The position numbers and the translations under genes are program-made. Of a stretch of DNA of 37,246 nt, positions 9,401 through 16,647 are shown piece by piece (position 1 is the stretch's first letter; every line of letters begins with the position of its first letter). Source of the stretch: Collinsella sp. UBA6357 (lineage in GTDB: Bacteria; Actinomycetota; Coriobacteriia; Coriobacteriales; Coriobacteriaceae); the NCBI GenBank assembly GCA_002437815.1, contig DJRP01000025.1, positions 108,312 through 145,557 of the forward strand, given 5' to 3'. The notes under the pieces were generated by a model. The model was given only the letters and a program-made list of their open reading frames with translations. It was not told where the DNA came from and searched no databases.

Positions 9401-12343
9401 GCGTGGAAATCCGAGGGTATCGATCTTACGGATGTCCAGCGCTCGAGTTCTGCGCTCGACATCGATATGCCGGCGCGCGATGCGACGCTCACGGCGACCT
9501 ATCGCGACGAGAAGCCGGTCGTCAAGCAAGTTGCCCTTACGGTCGCGGCCCCGGCGGGCGGGCAGGACCTCGTGGCCTCGGCGGGCGCCGAGGCCGATGG
9601 GGCCGCCGCGCCGGACGTCCCCGTCAGCTGGGAGCTCGATGGACAGACGGTCTCCGGCCGGGCTTCTTACGGCACGGCCTACTCGCTCGTCGCGGTGCTC
9701 GACCCCGATGCATGGGGCGTGACGTTCGATAAAGATATCGCCGTCTCGGTCAACGGCGTCGCAGCGAAGACCGAGTACAACAAAGCCGACGGCACCGTCG
9801 CGGTGACGTTCGGGTTCCCCGCGACATCTTCGCCCAAGCTTACGGCCGACCCTGTCGATCCGGATGCGCAGATCGTCTATGTTGGCACGGATGTCGCATC
9901 GCTCGGCCTTCCCGACCGGATCGCCGTGCAAACTGAGGAAGGCCCCCGGACGGTCGAGGTCTCCTGGGACGTCTCGGCTTATAGGAAAGACGAGCCCGGC
10001 GCGTATCGTCTGGAGGGCGCGCTCGACCTCGCGGCGGCCGGCGTCGATGCGGGCGCGTACCGCTCATCCGTGACGTGTCTCGTGACGATCCAGGAAAGGG
10101 GCGTCGCCGCGGCCCCCCGGGTCGTCGGCGACAATCAGCCGGGGTCCTATACGGGAAAAGCAGGCGCGAAACTCGGTGTCGCCCTTTCGAGTGAGACGGC
10201 TGGCGTCGTGCGCTATCAGATCGTGGCATCCGGGGCTTCTGCCCGTGACGATGCCTGGCTTGACGTGACGGATGGGGTCGAGCTCGCCTATGGCGACTCG
10301 GGCTCATCGTGCGCCTACGACGTGCTTGCCTATACCGAGCCGGCCGACCGTTCGACGACAGACCCGAGTTCCGTCGTGAGATTCGCCTATGTGCTCTCCG
10401 TGCCGCGCCCGTCCCTCAGGATCAAGGTGAGAAGCACGAACAACCTCGATCAGGACACGTGGTCCTATGCGGTCTGCTCCGCGGGCGACCGGATCGCGGT
10501 CACGGCCATGCCGATCGAGTGGTCGACGTTTGACCACTGGGAGAGTAACGCCCCCGCGGCCCTCATCTCCGATATCAAACAGCCAACCGTCACGGTCGAC
10601 ACCTCGAAGGTCGACGTCGCGGGGCTCGGCGAGGACGGGCTCTCGCTCACGGCGGTTTACAAGCCGGTGATCGAGCGCGTCAGCCTGGCGTTCGATGCTC
10701 CCGAGGTCGGATCGGCGCTCGCGAAGGATGTCGGGTTCGACATGGATGTCGCCGCGACGACCGCGCCCGTGGACATGACCCCCTCCATCTCCTGGTCTTC
10801 GGACGGGGTCGCCGCGAGCGGGACCGCCCAGGCGGGCCGCGCCTACACGGCGACGGTGCGCATCCCCGGTGCCGGGGAATTCGTCTATGGCGAGGCTTCG
10901 GAGCTCGAGCTCTACGACACCGCGGGCAAGGCCCTTGTCTGCGCCGGGTCCAAGGTCGCGACCGATGGCGACGACCTCTTGGTGACGATCGCCTTCGACA
11001 AGCTTCCCGAGCCCGAGCCGACCTATGCCCTCACCGTCGAGGGCGGCACGGGATCGGGCTCCTACCGCGCGGGCAAGCTCGTGCATGTCGAGGCGGGTGT
11101 CGTTGCGGGCAAGACGTTCGAGGCATGGAAGTCCGAGGGCGTCGAGCTCGCGGACGCGCAGCGCACCTCGCCCTCGATCGATATCGCCATGCCGGCGCGC
11201 GACGCGAGGCTCAAGGCGACCTACAAGGACGTGAAGCCGACCGTCGAACGGGTCGCGCTCACGGTCGCCGCCCCGGCGGGCGGGCAGGACCTCGCGGCCT
11301 CGGCGGGCGCCGAGGCCGACGGGGCCGCCGCGCCGGACGTCCCCGTCAGCTGGGAGCTCGATGGACGGACGGTCTCCGGCCGGGCCTCCTACGGCGCGGC
11401 CTACGCGCTCGTCGCGGTGCTCGACCCCGATGCGTGGGGCGTGGCGTTCGACGAGGGCGTCGCCGTCACGGTCAACGGCGAGGCGGCGAAGGCCGTGTAC
11501 AACAGGGCCGACGGCACCGTCGCGGTGACGTTCGGGTTCCCCGCGACATCTTCGCCCAAGCTTACGGCCGACCCTGTCGATCCGGATGCGCGGGCGGTCT
11601 ACGTCGGCACGGGGGCCGCGGGGCTTGCCCTGCCCGAGAGGATGACCGTCCAGACCGAGGACGGGCCCAAGGTCTGTTCGGTCGCCTGGGACACCTCGGG
11701 CTACAGGGGCAATGAGCCCGGCGCGTACCGTCTGGAGGGCGCGCTCGACCTCGCGGCCGCCGGTGTCGACGCGGGCCCGTACCGCTCATCCGTGACGTGT
11801 CTCGTGACGGTCCAGGAGAAAGGGGTCGCCGCGGCCCCCCGGGTCGCCGGCGACAATCAGCCGGGGTCCTATACGGGAAAGGCGGGCGCGAAGCTCTCCG
11901 TCGAGCTCTCGACCGAGACCGCCGGCGCCGCCGTGCGCTACCAGGTCGTCGAGCCCGGAGCCGCGCCACGGGCGGACGGCTGGCTGGACTACGAGGGCGC
12001 CGTCGCGCTCGTCTATGGTGACTCGGGCTCCGCGTGCGCCTACGACGTGCTCGCCTATGCGGCCTCGCCCGACCCGGCGACGACCGATGACAGCCCCGTT
12101 GCGCGCTTCTGTTACGTGCTTTCGGTGCCCGATCCCAAGCCCGATCCCGATCCTGATCCAAAACCCGAAGAAGATCCCGCGGTTCCATCGTCCGGTGGCG
12201 CGACCAAGAAGGCCGCGAACAATGCCTCGGCCACGGGGCTTGCCGATACCGGCGACCGAACGTTCGCCCTTGTCGGCGGCCTTGCCGCGGCCGGCATCAT
12301 CATCGTGATCATCGCCCTCGTCATACGCAGAAGGAGTAAATAG
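3485..12343 (+). CDS. Giant repeat-containing cell-surface protein (beta-helix plus Ig/InlB-type modules, LADTG sorting signal)
   Basis: A 2952-aa secreted protein. The start at 3485 is chosen because AGGAGGG lies 8 nt upstream and the product opens with a signal peptide (cleavage likely after ATPAPAQA, residue 27); an in-frame Met at 3362 would add 41 residues before it. Residues about 120-460 form repeats ending in GGGI with Gly/Asn-rich turns (NITGN, SIENN), typical of a right-handed beta-helix of the pectate-lyase-like type. Residues about 470-1280 are beta-rich with no family I can name. From about 1281 there are Big_4-like Ig domains, divergent InlB B-repeats (at 1369, 1940 and 2514: GSGSYHAGE..VFEAWKSEG..TATYKD) and chitobiase-like domains. 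The C-terminus has a PDPKPDPDP wall spacer, LADTG (2919-2923), a membrane helix and RRRSK. Likely an adhesin or carbohydrate-contacting surface protein; role inferred. Confidence 0.9.
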   Translation: MKPRFIAFVSAVVGIAAALATPAPAQARDISTVGALLDTKSGDVRLTADIKIDTAWHIDGNMTLDLNGHSIDRGLSDDESRRKGSVLYLEEGSRLTLKDSGPTEDVLDSTGKVVGHAYTGAITGGWGWYDAGGIECEKNCSIYMYGGNITGNHTSENGGGIALAKGCKFYMYDGQINQNVAAKVADWRSCGYGGGIYAVDAEVRIEGGSIENNKTDSDHRGGGIYAKDSSIEISGGLIQGNRAQSGAGVFYHADKSKTFKMSGGSIEKNVAEQDGGGIDIDGAAKITGGRIAGNRAKIGAGAYVEYTSLKNSPTVELGKVTICDNTASGQGGGLYSGAVNVVMDGSTVSNNTASQGGGIYASGLSAFFPARFTLEDGTITQNSATSGASALWVSNSFDTVTVRGGHIVDNNPKRSGATSATCPAVSGSSADANTGSIDIDARRDLEICENRGGNLGAIQSGVWVKRLLPSTRIGVTGAISFLSKTLTFGTVSKDFASEADRLLGCFFPDDSSMVVSKSGDSYCLEMASTAPLDGGTVRVTAATVESYPSQDQEQAVFKKSFVTGGKEDASRSWSFIPDTYIDRGDVRVTVDYTLETATEKGGKVVQKTEKKTSVFEHQNLSTMRAFTVTAKSLDGKTTRTSSCRIKIDDFDTPYATTKVESIATDGTVKTQSSKRGLGSYLSVETAATYGDAVFTDWTVSTDGGKTWKTVSDTETVGEADGMVTVRLALPQPGAAVPESICLRPLYVLKGVTLHITAPQTGEKLSTEAPWASNATGATKGTATVAWFRIDGGATVAGDSTATFGATYRASVNIDAGDYVIVGNKSKCMVMTQGGRTVRFKNTALHEARIDFDFKTPNAMATDVEWPQPELSFEHGTTVEAMVSALPALVNVNLVGGGTASVPVAWKLEGAYDPSCKDAQTVAFSGSIDLAAAHIDAPASIQTTSSLTAEVKSGWKFTAPVLSKEPGEHVVGPDEDDRTLTISNPNDTPVMLHLVRDGQETTKVLGARGSKDDAASVVFEFPKRMTDRFVYDVRAWFSPVAGPASDVSPTVGGTYVVSRKRTSVQITTRARFYDGGQKRRVARSVTVYGGIDNVISAKQLYGAENPSRLPDDFDAYTFNGWTPADSSAATWSLLDHSGFDEETFALNFAEDAVLPSNLYIDANYLAPIDRIRIQGLDAPVAGEKLTQSVTWFGYNGDSYKIGTQWAAVSWTGDREAAGYGESLTATMTIESKSRAASARFQQGVSAELMSETEGAHVECSRISDTQVKVYVTYPATAKAALKDIEAPEQVTVVQGTPFAEAGLPDTVKIEAEDGTHDAAVTWDASTYAADEPGDREVTGLVQLPDSVDAAGHDLAVRVKLHVKEAPKRSYKLTVEGGMGSGSYHAGETVHVAAGSVEGKVFEAWKSEGVELTDDQRSSASLDIVMPASDATLTATYKDVKPTAERVALTIGQPVGGKALATGGTATVLGKGLARDVEVGVSWKTDGQVVSGTAGFSRAYTVTAVLRPGDAGASAFAADAKATVNGETASIERNQGDGSVTVTYAFEPTAAPKLTAAPQSPAPCTVYVGTTFKALGLPERITVQTEDGPRVVDVSWKKDGYEPDAPGTYEVTGAIALDAAGIDAGDYSSELACHVTVQSRKIAAAPRVTGENLPGAYSGEAGTTLSVELATETAGATVRYQVVETGAAAKADGWLDYKGAVGLAYGDAGSNVSYDVLAYTASPDAATTDDSSVARFAYTLSVPKPRVTIDVRGTNELNSEYLYSVEAAQGERVTLVAEPLVFSTFDHWECDVPGVISDDKRAATSIDVDTSLIGSDGIEVRAIYRAVLDDISLTLDAPAAGEPLATTVAASLGAGGTDDPISREASVSWSPTDSDAQAGTAYTATVRIAGAGVYALEETPDFSLRDRAGVALTPASWGVAVDGADLVVTVGFEKLPEPEPTYALTVEGGTGSGSYHAGETVHVAAGSVEGKVFEAWKSEGIDLTDVQRSSSALDIDMPARDATLTATYRDEKPVVKQVALTVAAPAGGQDLVASAGAEADGAAAPDVPVSWELDGQTVSGRASYGTAYSLVAVLDPDAWGVTFDKDIAVSVNGVAAKTEYNKADGTVAVTFGFPATSSPKLTADPVDPDAQIVYVGTDVASLGLPDRIAVQTEEGPRTVEVSWDVSAYRKDEPGAYRLEGALDLAAAGVDAGAYRSSVTCLVTIQERGVAAAPRVVGDNQPGSYTGKAGAKLGVALSSETAGVVRYQIVASGASARDDAWLDVTDGVELAYGDSGSSCAYDVLAYTEPADRSTTDPSSVVRFAYVLSVPRPSLRIKVRSTNNLDQDTWSYAVCSAGDRIAVTAMPIEWSTFDHWESNAPAALISDIKQPTVTVDTSKVDVAGLGEDGLSLTAVYKPVIERVSLAFDAPEVGSALAKDVGFDMDVAATTAPVDMTPSISWSSDGVAASGTAQAGRAYTATVRIPGAGEFVYGEASELELYDTAGKALVCAGSKVATDGDDLLVTIAFDKLPEPEPTYALTVEGGTGSGSYRAGKLVHVEAGVVAGKTFEAWKSEGVELADAQRTSPSIDIAMPARDARLKATYKDVKPTVERVALTVAAPAGGQDLAASAGAEADGAAAPDVPVSWELDGRTVSGRASYGAAYALVAVLDPDAWGVAFDEGVAVTVNGEAAKAVYNRADGTVAVTFGFPATSSPKLTADPVDPDARAVYVGTGAAGLALPERMTVQTEDGPKVCSVAWDTSGYRGNEPGAYRLEGALDLAAAGVDAGPYRSSVTCLVTVQEKGVAAAPRVAGDNQPGSYTGKAGAKLSVELSTETAGAAVRYQVVEPGAAPRADGWLDYEGAVALVYGDSGSACAYDVLAYAASPDPATTDDSPVARFCYVLSVPDPKPDPDPDPKPEEDPAVPSSGGATKKAANNASATGLADTGDRTFALVGGLAAAGIIIVIIALVIRRRSK
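7589..12130 (+). repeat. Higher-order tandem repeat, 2.65 units of about 1.7 kb, inside the giant surface-protein gene
   Basis: Units begin at 7589, 9302 and 11024 (spacing 1713 and 1722 bp). Each unit encodes, in order: InlB B-repeat, a beta domain starting VALTVAAP, a Big_4-like domain, a chitobiase-like domain (AAPRVxGxNxPGxY), a second InlB-like domain (STFDHWE) and a beta domain ending in KLPEPEPT. The third unit stops after the fourth module. Nucleotide identity is patchy: 7622-7705 equals 9335-9418 exactly (84 bp), and 9785-9869 equals 11507-11591 exactly (85 bp). Confidence 0.9.
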
Positions 12344-12344
12344 T

Positions 12345-15300
12345 ATGAGACGTCCCGCCTATATCGCCGCCGGCTTGGGGCTCGGCATCGCTCTTGCCAT
12401 CGGTGTGCCCGCCGTGGCGCCCCGTGTCGCCTATGCCGCGGATACCACACTCGTCCAGGCGCTCGGCGATATTTCGAACCGCGGCGATCTCGCCGTCAAC
12501 CGTTCGATCAAGGTGCTCATCAACCTCAACGGCCCTAACGCTTCCGCGCAGAACAACGTGCTCGTCGAGGATGCCGAGGTCCAGGTGGTCGATTCCGCGA
12601 CGGGTAAGGCGAAGGGCGATCCCGCGTACACCGACGCTCAGGGCGTAGCCAACCTTGACCAGCTAAGCCCTGCCGACGTGGTGCGCGTGAGCTATGACAG
12701 TGGCTCGCAAAAGTATGTCACGCAGTGCTTTCGCGTGTGCGAGCTCGCCAACAACGGCGCCGAGGTCATCCTTCAGAGAAGGCTCTCGTCGGGGCCCACA
12801 ATCGGGTACGCGGGCTTTAGCAAGATCGATGACGGCAAGGCGGCCGAGACCGGCTCGTACAGCGACGTCCTTCAATACGATGCCGTCATCAAGCCCAAGG
12901 AGCAGGAATACGATACGCTCGGCATTCGCGCGGTGATCGATTGGGGCGACGCGGGCGAGGGCAAGGTCGAGCTTGCCGCGGGGAGCGATAGCGCCGAGCT
13001 CGCGCGCTTCACGGCCGTACAAGGCGAGGACGGCGTCTATTACTGGGCGGGCAAGCTCGAGGGATGGGACCTCGACCAGGATTTCAAGATTGTGGCGACC
13101 GACGCCGCCGGCCATCGCTCAGAGCGCCTGCTCAAACTCAGCTCCGAGACGCGTGGCGTCATCAACAAGCTCAATGGTGCCGCGTTTAACTTTCCCTATG
13201 GCATCTACGGTACGATTCCCTCGAGCGTCCCCATCCTGGGGGGTACCACGGTGGGCGTGCCCCAGCTCAGCAACTTCGTGCCGTTCGATATATCGATCGG
13301 CGATGGCAAGATCACGATATGTGTCGGCATCACGCCGATCTACGCTGAGAAAAAATCGGGCAGCAAGGCGGACATCTACAGTTTCAAACGTGCCTGGAAC
13401 GAGGGCTCGGCGTTATTTGATAGCGGCGACCTCGCCAGCAGCATGGAGAAGTTCTCCGAGCTTAAAAATCTGATGAAGACCGACTCGTTCTTCAACGCGC
13501 TCGACAAGATGAGCAATTTCAACTACATCGTGCGCGCCGATCTCACGGTTTTTGGTTTTGTTGAGTTTCCCTATGACGAGTGGGGCAACTTCGGCTCGCC
13601 CAACGGCGGATTCATCCTCGATCCTTCGGCTTCGGTCGTGGTCAACTGTCCCGTGGGAAACGGTTTCTATCTGACGGGCGGTCTTAACGGGGAGATCTTT
13701 GTCAAGGCGCGCCTCAAACAGCTCTTCACCAAGGTCGAGGACCGCTACGCCATGGAACCGACGCTCGAGGGCACGATGCCGGTCAATTTGCATCTGGGCG
13801 TGGGCTTTGGCTTGCCGCTTATCATCAGTGCCGAGGGCGGTGCCACGGGTGGGCTTTCGGCCAACCTCACGGTGGGAACGGGAAAGACAAGCGGCGTTTC
13901 CGGCTCGCTCGACGGTTCGTACGGCTGGTATTCCAAGGCTACGCTCGTGGTGTTTGAAGCCAAGTGGGGCGGCAACTTCTGGGAGGGCTCGCTCGTCAAG
14001 TTCGGCGGGGACAACAGCACCCAGAGCCTTTCGGCCGACCTCTCGAACGGCGCGGCGCTTGCGGCCGCCGGCTACGACGTGACATGGGACGATGGCGGCG
14101 ATGCCGATAACCCCTACAACCTGGACAGCTATAAGGAAGAGGATCTCTCCTACCTTGAGTCGGGTTCCCAGAATCCGGCTTCGGAGGGCGAGCCCTTGCT
14201 CGCCTCGGTCGGTACGGGCGTCTCGACCTCCGATATCGGACATGCGGGCGAGGCCCTGCGCACCAACATCTACCGCAACGCCAACGTCGCGTACACCGAT
14301 CTGGGCGACGGTCGCCGTCTGGCAACGTGGACCGACGTGCCGAGCGGTGACGCCAAGGACAGCCAGAATATCCACCTCATGTACGCGGTCTATGACGGCG
14401 GCGCGTGGAGCGAGCCCGCGGAGGTTGCGGCTGGAGACTCGACCTATGATGGGCAGTTCAGTGTGGCAGCCGACGGCAAGGGCGGCGCCTATCTGGTGTG
14501 GCAGAGCGCGCAGGGCCTGGTGAACAAGGAGTCCCTGACAAATACCGATAACGCTCGCAACCTCTATACGCTGAGCGTCGCGCACTTCGACGGCACCGCG
14601 ATGAGCGAAGCGACGACGATCGACAACAAGGTCGACGGCGAAAGCGAACTCATGCTCAACCCGCAGGTGAGCGCAGGCGGCGACAACGCTTACGTGACCT
14701 GGACAGGCAACAGCGACGGCGACATCTTTGGCCGCAAGGGCAAGAACACCCTGCGGTTCGGCAAGCTTTCGGTCGATGAAGACGGCAAACCCGTATTCAA
14801 CGCGGCCAAGAAGAGCTATGAAGTGACGGGCCCTGTGACCGATATCGCAACGGATACCGCGGATACCGGCGCCTTGCAGCTCGCCTACGTCGCGGACAGC
14901 GACAAGGACCTCGCGACTGCGACAGATGATCGCGTGCTCTATCAGACCACGGACGCCTATGCGTCGGCGCCCGTCGAAATCGATCGGGGCGAGGCTGCGC
15001 AGGAGGCGCAGGGCGAGGGCGGCACGATCGACCAGGGTGCGGTTCCGCAGGGAACTTCCGGCAAAGCCGTGGCTCTTCCCAAATACTTCGAGCATCAGCT
15101 CTACTACGCCAAGGGCGGCGCGGTCATGCAACAGGGCTGGGAGATCTCCGGCGACAACGAGGGCGTCGTCTCAAGCGATACCTACGAGCTTGCCAAGATC
15201 GGCGAACAGACGTGCGTGATCACGCAGGAAAACGGGGGCGTGGACTCGACGCTGCACGCCTATTACCTCACGAGGGACGATAAGGGCGCCTATGCCTGGA

Positions 15301-16610
15301 ACGGTGGCGTCGATCTGGTGGCCCAGGCCGACGGCGACGGCTCGCAGGACGGGGCGGCGGGATACGCCGTCACGGACTTCGACACCGTCATCGATGCGGA
15401 CGGCACCATCCACGCGCTCGCCAACGTCAACGCACTTACCGACACGCTCGAAAACCTCAACACGCGTGCTGCCGAGGCCAAAAAGGCGGGTGCCTCCGAT
15501 GACGAGATCAGCCAAATGTACAAGGACTTCGATCCTTATGGTGAGTCCTGCCTGCGCGTGCTTGATATCGCGGCAAGCATCAAGGCCGATGGCGGCGAAG
15601 GCACGGTGACCGAGGAAGCGCCGAGTTTCGATCCGGACGAGTACACGCCCAGCGGTGTCATCGAGATCAACGTTCCCGTTACCAATACCGGTACGCTGCC
15701 CGCTACGGGGAGTGCTCCCTATGAGCAGGACAAGCCGTACCAGACATTCGATATCGAGGTTGAGGCGGGGGGACGCACGCTTGCCACGGGCATGCTCGAT
15801 ACCACGTTGCTTCCGGGCGAGAGCGGCTCGATTTCGGCGTTCCTGGGCCTGGACGATCCGCTGCCTGCGACACAGACGGTCACCGTCAAGCTCCGGCACG
15901 TGACCAAGACGGCGGCGGGCGAGATGAGCGAGGACGTGCGCACCTACCGCGTACAGCTGGGTAGCGCCAACATGGCCGTGGAGAACATGACCGCTTCGCG
16001 CACCGCCAAGGGGGACGTGGTGGTTGCGGCCGATGCGATCAACCGCGGCACGGTGCGTGCGACCGGCGTTAAGACCAAGCTCATGCGCGCGGCGCGTGAC
16101 GGCGAGACGGCCACGATCGCCGCCGACGACAAGAACAACCCCACGGGTTCGGCACTCGTCGAGGTCGAGGGTGCGGCCCCGGTGGGCGACGGGACGTTCG
16201 ATGCGCTGGCGTCGAGCCCGATTTCCTATACGGTCAAGGCGACAGACGTCAAGGATGACGATGTCTTCTACGTGCTGCTCGACGGCTATACCTATGTGGA
16301 CGAGAACGGCACCGAGGTGGCATCTGCCGATGCCACGACCAACATCACGGCCGATGGGGGAGATGTGCCCCTCAAACGCGTGGTGACCGATGCTTACGCC
16401 TCGATGCGCGCACCCACCGACTCGGCCAAGCTCGCCGAGACCGATCCCGATAAGCCGGTCGATCCCGTCAACCCGGACACGCCGAGCGACCTGGGATCGG
16501 GCGGCAACAAGGGTGGCGGAAGCGGCGCCAAGAAGGGTAAGGGCGGCATCCTGCCCGACACCGGCGACCATAACCTGCTCACCGCGCTGATCGGCAAGAT
16601 CTTCGGCTAG
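12345..16610 (+). CDS. Large secreted beta-rich protein with LPDTG motif but no membrane anchor
   Basis: A 1421-aa secreted protein of no family I can name with certainty. AAGGAG lies 8 nt before the ATG, and the gene starts 1 nt after the stop of the giant surface protein, so translation is probably coupled. The signal peptide runs to about residue 31 (APRVAYA). The middle is beta-rich. Around residues 650-900 segments such as HLMYAVYDGGAWSEP and SVAADGKGGAYLVWQSAQ resemble sialidase or beta-propeller blades. Residues about 1100-1320 hold two CARDB-like segments (INVPVTNTGTLPATG; DAINRGTVRATGV). The C-terminus has a DPDKPVDPVNPDTPSD spacer, a Gly/Lys linker and LPDTGD (1403-1408). Only 13 residues follow, without a full membrane helix or a terminal Arg/Lys cluster, so the sorting signal looks truncated. 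It may be released, or attached by another route. Confidence 0.88.
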   Translation: MRRPAYIAAGLGLGIALAIGVPAVAPRVAYAADTTLVQALGDISNRGDLAVNRSIKVLINLNGPNASAQNNVLVEDAEVQVVDSATGKAKGDPAYTDAQGVANLDQLSPADVVRVSYDSGSQKYVTQCFRVCELANNGAEVILQRRLSSGPTIGYAGFSKIDDGKAAETGSYSDVLQYDAVIKPKEQEYDTLGIRAVIDWGDAGEGKVELAAGSDSAELARFTAVQGEDGVYYWAGKLEGWDLDQDFKIVATDAAGHRSERLLKLSSETRGVINKLNGAAFNFPYGIYGTIPSSVPILGGTTVGVPQLSNFVPFDISIGDGKITICVGITPIYAEKKSGSKADIYSFKRAWNEGSALFDSGDLASSMEKFSELKNLMKTDSFFNALDKMSNFNYIVRADLTVFGFVEFPYDEWGNFGSPNGGFILDPSASVVVNCPVGNGFYLTGGLNGEIFVKARLKQLFTKVEDRYAMEPTLEGTMPVNLHLGVGFGLPLIISAEGGATGGLSANLTVGTGKTSGVSGSLDGSYGWYSKATLVVFEAKWGGNFWEGSLVKFGGDNSTQSLSADLSNGAALAAAGYDVTWDDGGDADNPYNLDSYKEEDLSYLESGSQNPASEGEPLLASVGTGVSTSDIGHAGEALRTNIYRNANVAYTDLGDGRRLATWTDVPSGDAKDSQNIHLMYAVYDGGAWSEPAEVAAGDSTYDGQFSVAADGKGGAYLVWQSAQGLVNKESLTNTDNARNLYTLSVAHFDGTAMSEATTIDNKVDGESELMLNPQVSAGGDNAYVTWTGNSDGDIFGRKGKNTLRFGKLSVDEDGKPVFNAAKKSYEVTGPVTDIATDTADTGALQLAYVADSDKDLATATDDRVLYQTTDAYASAPVEIDRGEAAQEAQGEGGTIDQGAVPQGTSGKAVALPKYFEHQLYYAKGGAVMQQGWEISGDNEGVVSSDTYELAKIGEQTCVITQENGGVDSTLHAYYLTRDDKGAYAWNGGVDLVAQADGDGSQDGAAGYAVTDFDTVIDADGTIHALANVNALTDTLENLNTRAAEAKKAGASDDEISQMYKDFDPYGESCLRVLDIAASIKADGGEGTVTEEAPSFDPDEYTPSGVIEINVPVTNTGTLPATGSAPYEQDKPYQTFDIEVEAGGRTLATGMLDTTLLPGESGSISAFLGLDDPLPATQTVTVKLRHVTKTAAGEMSEDVRTYRVQLGSANMAVENMTASRTAKGDVVVAADAINRGTVRATGVKTKLMRAARDGETATIAADDKNNPTGSALVEVEGAAPVGDGTFDALASSPISYTVKATDVKDDDVFYVLLDGYTYVDENGTEVASADATTNITADGGDVPLKRVVTDAYASMRAPTDSAKLAETDPDKPVDPVNPDTPSDLGSGGNKGGGSGAKKGKGGILPDTGDHNLLTALIGKIFG

Positions 16611-16647
16611 CGTGATCGCACTGCACATTTCGAGAAAACGGGAACCC

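Noticed and set aside
7589..12130. Repeated DNA considered as CRISPR or satellite array
   Set aside because: Units are 1.7 kb, in frame and encode protein modules; there are no short direct repeats with unique spacers.
13413..15131. 572-codon minus-strand frame opposite the 1421-aa secreted protein
   Set aside because: Shadow frame without signal peptide, domain or ribosome site.
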